Positions 7,916 to 15,602 of a stretch of 44,486 nt of DNA are shown here, piece by piece (the first letter of the stretch is position 1; every line of letters begins with the position of its first letter). Made by a program: the position numbers and the translations under genes. The notes under the pieces were generated by a model that made no database searches, was not told where the DNA came from, and worked only from the letters and a program-made list of their open reading frames with translations. Source of the stretch: a virus; IMG/VR virus record IMGVR_UViG_3300023216_001153, positions 1 to 44,486 of that record. One strand, given 5' to 3'.

Positions 7916-10108
7916 ATGTTAGCAAAGGTACAATTAATCCCTGGATTCGACAAACAAGTAACCGAAACGGGCGCAGAAGGGCGTTGGGTCGGAGGAGATT
8001 ATATACGGTTTCGTTACGGTTTACCTGAAAAAATAGGGGGCTGGGAACAACTTGGAACTACAAGCCTTGTGGGAGTGGCAAGAGACCAGCACGCCTGGTT
8101 TGATTTAGCAGGAAATAGGTATGCTGCCATAGGCACCGACAAAATTTTATATGTTTATTACGAAGGAACTTTTTTCGATATTCATCCTTTAGAGACCTCT
8201 CGCCAACAAGCTGGAATGACTAGCTGTTTTACTACCACTTCATCATCTGCAGCTGTGACTGTTACCTGTACAGGTTCTCATTCTTTAGCTGTGGGAGATA
8301 TGGTTGTATTTTCATCGGTCAGTTTGATTCCCGGGACCAGTAGTTTTATTGCTGCAGATTTTGAAAAAACGTTTGAAGTACAAACTGTACCCACCACCAC
8401 TACCTTTACCATCACCATGGCAGCAAATGAAACTGGCACACAGTTCTCGACTACCGGCACCGCGACCCTTGATTTCTATTATGTGGTAGGGCCAGCTTTG
8501 CAACTTCCTGGATATGGATGGGGAACCGGACAATATAGTGGTACTGTTACTGCAACTACTACAACAATGAATAATGGCGGCAATTTGTTAGTTGCTGCTA
8601 CTTCAGTTACCCTTACATCTAGTGCTGCTTTTCCAGCCACAGGAACATTACTTATAGATTCAGAACTTATGACCTACACAGGAAATGATACGGGAACTGG
8701 CGTAATTTCAGGTTTAAGTCGAGGATCAGGAGGAACAAGTGACGTTGAACACACTGATGGAGTAACTGTTACAGACGCGGCCGATTATGTGGGATACGGC
8801 AGTGCATCCGCTTTTGGAGTTATTATTGATCCTGCTCAATGGCGATTGACGAATTTTGGACAAAAACTATTGGCTTTAATTTTTGATAGTGTAGCCGTTG
8901 AATGGGATCCTTCTGTTGGGGATGCCTTAAATACACGAGCCACTCTAATAACGGGGGCTCCGACTGCTTCGCGAGACATGTTGGTATCCACCTCCGATCG
9001 ACATTTATGTTTTTTTGGAACAGAGACTACGATTGGCACTACCACTACTCAAGACGATATGTTTATAAGATTCTCTGATCAGGAAGATATCAACACTTAT
9101 ACTCCTACTGCTATCAATACAGCTGGTACACAGCGAATTGCCGATGGTTCAAAAATTATTGGGACATTACGTGGTCGTAACGGTAATTATATCTGGACCG
9201 ATACGGCTATGTTTACAATGAGATTTATTGGTGCCCCTTTTACTTTTGGTTTTGAACAAGTGGGAACTAACTGTGGACTCATTAGTCAACATGCGGCTAT
9301 TGAAGTGGATGGTATTATTTACTGGATGTCTGAAGATAGTTTCTTTTATTTTGATGGTGCGTCTGTGAAAAAACTACCGTGCTTGGTTGAAGATTACGTG
9401 TTCGATAGTCTTAACAACGATGCGGAACTTATTATTTATGCTGGAGTTAATGATAGATTTAATGAAATTAGTTGGTTCTATCCTTCTGGATCTGCCACTA
9501 CCTGTGATAGGTCAGTAACTTATAACACCAGAGATTCACAAAATATTCCGGGAGGTGTGTGGGTAACAAATGATGCTACTTTAATAAAAAGAACAACATG
9601 GGTGGATCAAGGAGTATTTAATTCACCATACGCTACTGCTTATGACACTGGCGAAACTCCTACCCAAGGATCCATTTCTGGAATTGGTACGGGAGCCACC
9701 ACTTATTATTCACAAGAAACAGGAACAGATCAAGTTAAAAGTGGAGGAGCAACGAGTGCCATTGCGGCTAATATTGAATCTGGAGATTTTGATATTGATC
9801 AAAATGCGAATGTTACAGGAGACGGCGAATTTATATGCCGAATTAGTCGTTTTATACCCGATTTTAAAAATCAGGTTGGCGATGCTGAGGTTTCTATTTT
9901 ATTAAGAGATTTTCCTGCGGACGCGAGAGCCGCATCGGCTTCGGGACCATTGATTTCAGGACCTTTTACTGTTACAACGAGCACTACCTACGTTAGTTGT
10001 AGGGCACGGGGACGAGCAGCTTCTTTCAAGATTGCTAATACTGGAGCTGGTCAAACGTGGAGATTTGGAACGTTCCGTGCAGACATTCATGCAGGAGGCA
10101 GAAGATAA
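7916..10108 (+). CDS. Large tail or head-closure structural protein
   Basis: This 730-residue protein starts MLAKVQLIPGFDKQVTETGA and continues with GRWVGGDYIRFRYGLPEKIGGW. I know this N-terminus from marine and soil phage proteins annotated as packaged-DNA stabilisation (P22 gp10-like) or tail proteins. The body is beta-rich and Thr/Ser/Gly-rich, with YIWTDTAMFTMRFIG and CGLISQHAAIEVDG in the middle. These resemble propeller-like repeats in tail hub or nozzle proteins. The RBS GGAG lies 8 bp upstream of the ATG. It opens a run of tightly linked virion genes through TAATG junctions. The specific position in the virion is uncertain. Confidence 0.7.
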   Translation: MLAKVQLIPGFDKQVTETGAEGRWVGGDYIRFRYGLPEKIGGWEQLGTTSLVGVARDQHAWFDLAGNRYAAIGTDKILYVYYEGTFFDIHPLETSRQQAGMTSCFTTTSSSAAVTVTCTGSHSLAVGDMVVFSSVSLIPGTSSFIAADFEKTFEVQTVPTTTTFTITMAANETGTQFSTTGTATLDFYYVVGPALQLPGYGWGTGQYSGTVTATTTTMNNGGNLLVAATSVTLTSSAAFPATGTLLIDSELMTYTGNDTGTGVISGLSRGSGGTSDVEHTDGVTVTDAADYVGYGSASAFGVIIDPAQWRLTNFGQKLLALIFDSVAVEWDPSVGDALNTRATLITGAPTASRDMLVSTSDRHLCFFGTETTIGTTTTQDDMFIRFSDQEDINTYTPTAINTAGTQRIADGSKIIGTLRGRNGNYIWTDTAMFTMRFIGAPFTFGFEQVGTNCGLISQHAAIEVDGIIYWMSEDSFFYFDGASVKKLPCLVEDYVFDSLNNDAELIIYAGVNDRFNEISWFYPSGSATTCDRSVTYNTRDSQNIPGGVWVTNDATLIKRTTWVDQGVFNSPYATAYDTGETPTQGSISGIGTGATTYYSQETGTDQVKSGGATSAIAANIESGDFDIDQNANVTGDGEFICRISRFIPDFKNQVGDAEVSILLRDFPADARAASASGPLISGPFTVTTSTTYVSCRARGRAASFKIANTGAGQTWRFGTFRADIHAGGRR

Positions 10109-10275
10109 TGGCAAAAATTAGTGAGATTGTATCTCAAGCAACCCCCCTTTATTCACCTGAAAATTTAAATCAGTTTGGACGAGACATTAATAATATTATT
10201 CAAAAACTTAATACTACCTATTCAGAACAAATAAACGATGAGATAGAAGCCGTTTCCTTTTTTCTAAGTGGGTAA
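10108..10275 (+). CDS. Small structural-operon protein, 55 aa
   Basis: The start at 10108 overlaps the previous stop as TAATG, which decides it over an upstream in-frame Met. The protein (MAKISEIVSQATPLYSPENL...) is mostly helical with an amphipathic segment near residues 18-40. No family is recognised. It lies between the large tail gene and a basic micro-protein. It could be an assembly factor or minor virion protein. Confidence 0.6.
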   Translation: MAKISEIVSQATPLYSPENLNQFGRDINNIIQKLNTTYSEQINDEIEAVSFFLSG

Positions 10276-10402
10276 AAAAGGTAACATTTTTGGTTACCGT
10301 CATGTTTACACAACGCGAAATAAGCGTCCGGGAAGGCATCGAAAAAAGCTTAACAAAGACCAGAAAAGAATGTATAAATCCTACCGTGGACAGGGACGCT
10401 AA
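10268..10402 (+). CDS. Basic micro-protein with GTG start, 44 aa
   Basis: A GTG at 10268 opens a 44-codon frame that fills the gap between its neighbours. It ends in a TAATG junction with the next gene, which argues that it is real. The product is strongly basic (GYRHVYTTRNKRPGRHRKKL, then KDQKRMYKSYRGQGR). It overlaps the preceding gene by 8 bp. Its charge suggests nucleic-acid or packaged-DNA contact, which is only inference. A micro-protein of this type occurs at similar places in marine phages as far as I recall. Confidence 0.6.
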   Translation: MGKKGNIFGYRHVYTTRNKRPGRHRKKLNKDQKRMYKSYRGQGR

Positions 10403-10743
10403 TGGCAAATAAATTCATAAATACATTTGTAGAGTTGACGACAACAGGTGTCATCGACATTTACACGTGTCCTGCAGCAACGGTAGCTTTGATTAAATCT
10501 ATTTCCGTTTATAATAATAATGTAGCTAGTGTTGATATCACGGTCTCAATTCAAGATAATAGTTCTTCAACCATTTTTCCTTATGCTCAAAAAGCAAATC
10601 TAGCCACCTTAATTAAGCAAGAATTCTTAGCGGGAGACGCAAGTAGTATTTTGATTCTAGAAGAATCCGACATTCTTAAGGTCCAGTCAAGCATAGCCGA
10701 CCCCGTAGTTACTCTTAGTATACTAGAGCAGGACCGAACTTAA
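10402..10743 (+). CDS. Structural-operon protein of unknown function, 113 aa
   Basis: A 113-residue beta-rich protein starting MANKFINTFVELTTTGVIDI. It includes ATVALIKSISVYNNNVASVD and a terminal VVTLSILEQDRT. The pattern of alternating hydrophobic and Thr/Val residues suggests a beta-sandwich, such as a decoration or tail-associated protein. No catalytic motif is visible. It is linked to both neighbours by overlapping stop and start codons, so it is co-translated with the structural block. Confidence 0.65.
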   Translation: MANKFINTFVELTTTGVIDIYTCPAATVALIKSISVYNNNVASVDITVSIQDNSSSTIFPYAQKANLATLIKQEFLAGDASSILILEESDILKVQSSIADPVVTLSILEQDRT

Positions 10744-10961
10744 TGGACTATGTAGATATTAAAGGAGAGAAAGTTCCACGAATGAAAGTGGAATCCAAAA
10801 CCGTTATTACCAACATTAGAACTAAACATATCTATAAGGACGAGGCCGAAGTCAAAGCTGAAATATTAAAACAAAATGCCAGCCCAAAAGATATTCGGAG
10901 AGACATTAAAATTATAATCCCCAAAGGACTCGATGTATTTGGAAAGAAGCCTTTGAAATAA
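10743..10961 (+). CDS. Unknown small protein before glycosyltransferase, 72 aa
   Basis: A 72-residue charged protein (MDYVDIKGEKVPRMKVESKT...) with alternating Lys and Glu and a C-terminal IIIPKGLDVFGKKPLK. I recognise no family. It overlaps both neighbours by one base, stop to start. This places it in the same translational chain as the glycosyltransferase that follows. Confidence 0.6.
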   Translation: MDYVDIKGEKVPRMKVESKTVITNIRTKHIYKDEAEVKAEILKQNASPKDIRRDIKIIIPKGLDVFGKKPLK

Positions 10962-11902
10962 TGGATCCTTTAGGTGGCACAGAGTTACAAATGGCCGAAC
11001 TTAAGAAAAGGCTATCTGAAGATTATTTTAAAAAAATAAAAATTACTCTGTCTATTCCTGAAAAGGAACCTATCGACCGAGATCGAATCAATGTTCTATG
11101 GATGAAAAATTCCTACGATCAGCCTAACATTGCTCCTTGGTTCAGCCAACCCGAAAACCTAAGAAAGTATGACTGGTACATCTTCAATAGCCATTGGAAC
11201 TATGAAAAATTCAGATATCTTTACAAAATGCCTACTCATAAATGTAGCGTCATTAAAAATGCTTTACCTACTATTAAATGGAAAGAACGTAAGCCTTGGA
11301 AACTGGAAGACCCAGTTAAATTGATTCATACTTCTACCCCTTGGCGGGGCCTTAATGTTTTATTAGGCGCCATGGAATTGATCAAAGATCCCAAAATCAC
11401 TTTGGATGTTTATAGTTCTACCCAAATATACGGAGATCACTTTAAAGAAGACAATGACAAACGCTTTCAACCTATGTATGAAAAAATGGAAAAAATGTCC
11501 AATGTTAATTATATTGGATATAAACCTAATCTAGAAGTTATTGACGCGATGCAAGAAAGCAATATGTTTGTTTATCCGTCTATTTGGGAAGAAACATCCT
11601 GTATTTCTGCAGTCGAAGCTATGGCTGCGGGTAATGTAGCAGTCGTTACCAATTTTGGAGCCCTGTTTGAGACGTGTACCGACTATGCCTATTACCTTAA
11701 TTATGAAACCAGCATTCATACTCTTGCTAAGAAGTTTCAAGTCATGGTTGAGTATTTAGCAAAACATCTCCACGAGCCTGAGCTTTTAGATCATTTAACA
11801 GCCCAACAAAAATATTACCGTCATTTCTATAACTGGGATATGAGAGCAGGGGAATGGGAAAGTTTCTTTAAACAAATTTTAAAAATAAAAGGAGTCGCGT
11901 GA
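10961..11902 (+). CDS. Glycosyltransferase, family 4-like (GT-B)
   Basis: This 313-residue protein opens with DPLGGTELQMAELKKRL, the GGTE loop found near the start of GT4 enzymes. Further on are FNSHWNYEKF, CSVIKNALPTIKW (the INGV-like motif) and LIHTSTPWRGLNVLLGAMEL. The nucleotide-sugar motif is FVYPSIWEETSCISAVEAMAAG, with the paired acidic E-x7-E region. It is shorter at the N-terminus than cellular GT4 enzymes, so part of the acceptor domain may be reduced. It sits with a second glycosyltransferase in the virion block. Transfer of sugar to virion protein, to DNA or to host surface are all possible. Confidence 0.8.
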   Translation: MDPLGGTELQMAELKKRLSEDYFKKIKITLSIPEKEPIDRDRINVLWMKNSYDQPNIAPWFSQPENLRKYDWYIFNSHWNYEKFRYLYKMPTHKCSVIKNALPTIKWKERKPWKLEDPVKLIHTSTPWRGLNVLLGAMELIKDPKITLDVYSSTQIYGDHFKEDNDKRFQPMYEKMEKMSNVNYIGYKPNLEVIDAMQESNMFVYPSIWEETSCISAVEAMAAGNVAVVTNFGALFETCTDYAYYLNYETSIHTLAKKFQVMVEYLAKHLHEPELLDHLTAQQKYYRHFYNWDMRAGEWESFFKQILKIKGVA

Positions 11903-12747
11903 ATTATAAGATTAATGAAAAAAGTATTATTAATGAGAAAAATATTTTTGAACAAAACACCAATAAAGGCAATGACACTATTGAATGGGACAAAAAGGTA
12001 GAAAATCCTCCGGTTAAATTGTTCTTCACTTCACCATGCCACGGAGGGGTGGACATTCATTATATGAGAGCTACCCTTGAACTTCAGGCTCTATGCCAAC
12101 GGAACAAAATGCCTGTTACCTTTCATTTGCTTCAGTCATCCATTGTCACCCAGGGACGCAACCTGTGTGTGGGCGCTTTCCTTAAATCTGGATGTACCCA
12201 TATGCTCTTTGTTGACACTGATATTGAATTTGATGAAACTTCCTTATTAACTATGCTCCAAGCTGACAAAGACATTGTCTTAACTCCATATCCAATGAAG
12301 GTGGTAGACTGGGACAAAGCCAAAGACATCAGTAAACGATCCGGACGTCACATCAGTAAATGTGGATACTATTACCCAATGGCTTTTCCGGACCCTGAAA
12401 ACATTATCATTGAAAATGGAGTAACCGAAATTACGCGCGGACCTGCCGGTTTCATGCTTATTAAACGTCAGGTCTTTGAACGTATGGGTAAAGCTTACCC
12501 TGAGATGAAAATTAAACAACAGACCATGTTGAATCAGCAAATGCATGAAACAGAACACTTTTGGAATTTTTTTGACACGGATTTCAACAAAGAAAAGGGA
12601 ACGTTTAAAGGGGAAGACTTCGCTTTCTGTGAACGCTGGACTAAAATTGGCGGTAAGATTTATGCCAATGTCGATGCCTATATTACCCATCACGGAGACT
12701 ACAGTTATAAGGGTAGGTTTATTGACGAAGGCGCAAAAATTAAGTAA
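11899..12747 (+). CDS. Glycosyltransferase, GT-A/GT2-like
   Basis: A GTG at 11899 overlaps the previous stop (GTGA). The 282-residue product contains LFFTSPCHGGVDIHYMRA and QGRNLCVGAFLKSGCTHMLF. These are followed by the metal-binding DTDIEFD, TPYPMK and GEDFAFCERWTKIGGKIYA. The DxD motif and ED near the C-terminus fit a GT-A fold. Similar proteins are frequent in phages as a partner of another glycosyltransferase. The first 40 residues are charged and poorly conserved-looking, so a later start is possible. A 34-bp gap with a small AT hairpin follows. Confidence 0.75.
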   Translation: MNYKINEKSIINEKNIFEQNTNKGNDTIEWDKKVENPPVKLFFTSPCHGGVDIHYMRATLELQALCQRNKMPVTFHLLQSSIVTQGRNLCVGAFLKSGCTHMLFVDTDIEFDETSLLTMLQADKDIVLTPYPMKVVDWDKAKDISKRSGRHISKCGYYYPMAFPDPENIIIENGVTEITRGPAGFMLIKRQVFERMGKAYPEMKIKQQTMLNQQMHETEHFWNFFDTDFNKEKGTFKGEDFAFCERWTKIGGKIYANVDAYITHHGDYSYKGRFIDEGAKIK

Positions 12748-12749
12748 AT

Positions 12750-12772
12750 TGTAAAATAACACTAATTTTACA
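12750..12772 (+). other. Small AT-rich hairpin before the next RBS
   Basis: TGTAAAAT at 12750-12757 pairs with ATTTTACA at 12765-12772 around a 7-nt loop. It ends just before the AGGAG of the next gene. It could modulate translation, but it is weak and could be chance in AT-rich DNA. Confidence 0.3.
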
Positions 12773-12781
12773 GGAGAAATT

Positions 12782-14269
12782 ATGACACCTCAAACAATGG
12801 CAATGATGTACGCAATGAACGTCGGAATAGGGGCGTTACGGGGCAAGCGAGGTAGTAATTTATGGAAAGACGCATTTAGAGACACCACTATAATGGCCCT
12901 CACTCAGGGAGCATTAGGACCTAAAGAAGCCGTAGGAGCTGATAAAGCAGTGATGGGGTTTGATCAAGGTGTCGCCCATCTACCTCAAGCTGGAACAGAA
13001 ACAATAACTGATATAGAAAAATTTAAAAAAGGGTTGCCTGTTTTAGAAGCCAGTCAAAAAACTTTTTCCGCAACACCAACTCCGCGCGAAGGATGGAGAG
13101 GTTATTGGGATAAAGCGGCAGGAATTTTTAAAAGTGAACAACCAGTAACCGGTCAAGGTGGCGCACAAATGCAAACAGTTAAAGATGCCGCAGGAAACAT
13201 GCGCCAGGTTCCTATAACCATGGCTCAGACCGATCCTCTTAAAGTAGGTCTAGGATCAATAGGACTCGGAGGAGGACTTTACGCAGCAGGAATGTTTGAT
13301 CCCGTAGATCCACCAGAACCGAAGTATCCGGGCTATAACTTATTTTATGCACAGAACCCAAGTCAATTCATGCCTTATGATGACCCTGATATTGCCCCAA
13401 TTGATTATTCCCAGTATCCGGACAAACCGTACAGTGGAATTCAACAAGGAGGCATTGTAGGATTAAAAGAAGGGGGACAATCTAAATCTAAAACATTTCC
13501 TCTTCCAGGATCACAAAGTTGGCAGCAACTTTACAACATGTATATAGCGCAAGGACTAAATCCTGCAGAGGCATCAGCTTCAGCAACAGCTACGGCTGAT
13601 CAAATGCCTGATATACAAGGTTTCTTTAAAAATAAACAAGAAGGAGGCATCGCTAGTTTTCAACGCGGAGGAAGAGCAGCTAATCAACCCAATCAAAATA
13701 TTATTGAAGCAACGAGTGAAGAAGAAGTAGAAAGATTAAGACGGTTAGAAATACCACATAGGTATTCCCCATCGCCCCAAGACATTATTCCAAGTAGACC
13801 ACCAGTAGAACGTCCACGGATTCCATTTGAAGATCAACCAATCGAAGAGAGAGGCTATGGACCAGGTAGATCAATTCCACTCTATCCAACACCTCAAATT
13901 GATCCACGGTGGTTTCACCCGGACAATCCAAGATTCAATGAAATGGATGTTAGAGGAGTCAAGGCAGGGAGCCTGATCGATCGTCTACCAAGCAAAACTA
14001 AAGTCGATGAAAACAACCCAACGAATTATAAAAGAACTTCAGGTAAACTGGTAGTTGATAGTGCGGGCAAAGGGTCCGAAAATAAAGACACCATGCTTGC
14101 CCAGCTTGCCGACGGAGAATTTGTAACCAAATCCAAAGCTGTAAGAGGCGCTGGATTGGCTTTAGGGGCCGACCCTAAGAACAAGAAACAACAAAAGGAT
14201 TTAGGAGCTAGATATTTTTACAAGCAAATGGCAGAGTTCAATAAGCTTGCAAAAAGTATGGCTTCATAA
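12782..14269 (+). CDS. Large virion-associated protein with GGI...GG motifs
   Basis: A 495-residue protein. The N-terminal 50 residues are hydrophobic and helical (MAMMYAMNVGIGALRGKRGS). The middle is proline-rich with two copies of a GGI-x3-L/F-x2-GG type motif (QQGGIVGLKEGGQ near residue 222, EGGIASFQRGG near residue 290). The C-terminus carries DTMLAQLADGEFVTKSKAVRGAG, a motif widely found in marine phage tail or internal virion proteins. The RBS AGGAG lies 6 bp upstream. It heads a run of five virion genes. A precise location in the particle cannot be given. Confidence 0.65.
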   Translation: MTPQTMAMMYAMNVGIGALRGKRGSNLWKDAFRDTTIMALTQGALGPKEAVGADKAVMGFDQGVAHLPQAGTETITDIEKFKKGLPVLEASQKTFSATPTPREGWRGYWDKAAGIFKSEQPVTGQGGAQMQTVKDAAGNMRQVPITMAQTDPLKVGLGSIGLGGGLYAAGMFDPVDPPEPKYPGYNLFYAQNPSQFMPYDDPDIAPIDYSQYPDKPYSGIQQGGIVGLKEGGQSKSKTFPLPGSQSWQQLYNMYIAQGLNPAEASASATATADQMPDIQGFFKNKQEGGIASFQRGGRAANQPNQNIIEATSEEEVERLRRLEIPHRYSPSPQDIIPSRPPVERPRIPFEDQPIEERGYGPGRSIPLYPTPQIDPRWFHPDNPRFNEMDVRGVKAGSLIDRLPSKTKVDENNPTNYKRTSGKLVVDSAGKGSENKDTMLAQLADGEFVTKSKAVRGAGLALGADPKNKKQQKDLGARYFYKQMAEFNKLAKSMAS

Positions 14270-14697
14270 TGGAACTGTTACGAATATGGAAACATAACGA
14301 AGTAGACAAGGTTTGGATTATGGTCAAGGACTCTATTCAAACTGCGTTGGACCGGTCAGGAGGATACGCTGACCATGACCATATTAAGGATCAGATTAAA
14401 GAAAATCTGATGCAGTTATGGGTTGCCTGGTCCGAAGACAAGAAGAAAGTGTATGCCGTAGGCGTCACCGAAATTAAACAGTATCCGAAGTACCGAACGT
14501 TGAATTTTCGGATTCTAACAGGAGGAGACAGAATTCAGTGGATTCGGTTTGCGGATGTGATTGAGGAGTGGGCAACGACACAAGGAGTTAAAAAGATGGA
14601 ATTATTTGCACGACCTGGATGGGAACGAGTTTTAAAGGCCAGAGGATATGTTAAAACTCATGTGCAATTAGACAAAGAATTAGGAGAACAAAAATGA
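14269..14697 (+). CDS. GNAT-like protein, possible internal virion component
   Basis: This 142-residue protein reads like a compact GNAT fold: helices around residues 8-50, strand LMQLWVAWSEDKKKVYAVGVTEI, RTLNFRILTGGDR, helix FADVIEEWATTQGVKKMEL, and a final ARPGWERVLKARGYVKTHVQL. The GWERVLKARGY segment is typical of the last strand-helix unit of phage GNAT-like proteins such as T7 gp13. Whether it acetylates anything is unknown, because no clear acetyl-CoA R/Q-x-x-G-x-G/A motif is visible. It overlaps both neighbours by 1-4 bp. Confidence 0.6.
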   Translation: MELLRIWKHNEVDKVWIMVKDSIQTALDRSGGYADHDHIKDQIKENLMQLWVAWSEDKKKVYAVGVTEIKQYPKYRTLNFRILTGGDRIQWIRFADVIEEWATTQGVKKMELFARPGWERVLKARGYVKTHVQLDKELGEQK

Positions 14698-15593
14698 GTT
14701 CAGGAGGTGGAGGAAGTGGTGTTCCAGCGGACACAACTAACGTTCAAACAATCAGAGAAGCACCAGAGATCGAAGCAAGACGATTAGGTCTTATGGATGC
14801 AGCAACGGAACTGGCAAAGAAAAAAACCAGTCCGCCAGCATTCCAAATTGCACCTATGTCTGCAGCCGAACAACAAGGTTTAACTTTAGCAGGTCAAACC
14901 GGAGCGGGAGCTGGAGCGATCACCGATGCTTATGCGGGTGTTACTGCAGCGGGACAAAATCTTACCGGAGCCACGACGGCGGCCGGGCGACAATTCAGTG
15001 CGACCGATGTTCAAGCAGCAATGAATCCCTACATTCAAAATGTAGTCAATAGAATAGGGGAAAGTTATGCAGCCAAAGAGACAGATCTATCTAGTAGAGC
15101 TATTCAAGCTGGAGCGTTTGGTGGAGGACGTGAAGGTGTGGGTATTGCAGAACTTCAACGACAAAAAGCGGACGTGTTAGGAGGAGTTTACGGACAAGGT
15201 TATACGTCAGCATTAGGAGAGCTTCAGACTCAAAGAGGTCTTGAAGCACAAACAGCACTTCAGGCCGGAGCTGGTCGTTTACAAGGAGCACAGACCCGTT
15301 TGCAAGGGGCTCAACTACAACAAGCAGGCCAAGCGCAAGATATACAAAGTTTAATGGGTGCTGGTGGAGTTGAAAGAGGAATTGCACAAGCACAGCTCGA
15401 AGCGACACGACAAACAGGATTACAAACTATTCAAGAACCGTATCAACGGGTAGCGTTTGTGTCTGACATTCAGTCAGGCGTACCAAGCGCTTCACAACAA
15501 CGGTTACAGACAACTTATGCACCGCAACCAAGTCCGTTAGGTCAGGCGGTTGGAACAGGAATTGGCGCGTATGCAGCATTTGCGCCGAAATAA
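14694..15593 (+). CDS. Candidate DNA-ejection or internal virion protein, Ala/Gln-rich
   Basis: This 299-residue protein is very rich in Ala, Gly and Gln. Long helical stretches occupy residues 140-250 (for example LQGAQTRLQGAQLQQAGQAQ). It includes FSATDVQAAMNPYIQNVVNR and AFGGGREGVGIAELQRQKAD, a segment I know from marine phage structural proteins. Ala/Gln-rich helical proteins between the tail genes and very large C-terminal genes are typical of the ejection proteins of podoviruses. That role is inference. It starts in a 4-bp overlap with the GNAT-like gene. Confidence 0.6.
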   Translation: MSSGGGGSGVPADTTNVQTIREAPEIEARRLGLMDAATELAKKKTSPPAFQIAPMSAAEQQGLTLAGQTGAGAGAITDAYAGVTAAGQNLTGATTAAGRQFSATDVQAAMNPYIQNVVNRIGESYAAKETDLSSRAIQAGAFGGGREGVGIAELQRQKADVLGGVYGQGYTSALGELQTQRGLEAQTALQAGAGRLQGAQTRLQGAQLQQAGQAQDIQSLMGAGGVERGIAQAQLEATRQTGLQTIQEPYQRVAFVSDIQSGVPSASQQRLQTTYAPQPSPLGQAVGTGIGAYAAFAPK

Positions 15594-15602
15594 AGGTGAC
15601 AA

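Noticed and set aside
12280-12762. 160-codon minus-strand frame across the GT-A gene
   Set aside because: It is antisense to a gene with clear motifs, has no RBS and no recognisable domain.
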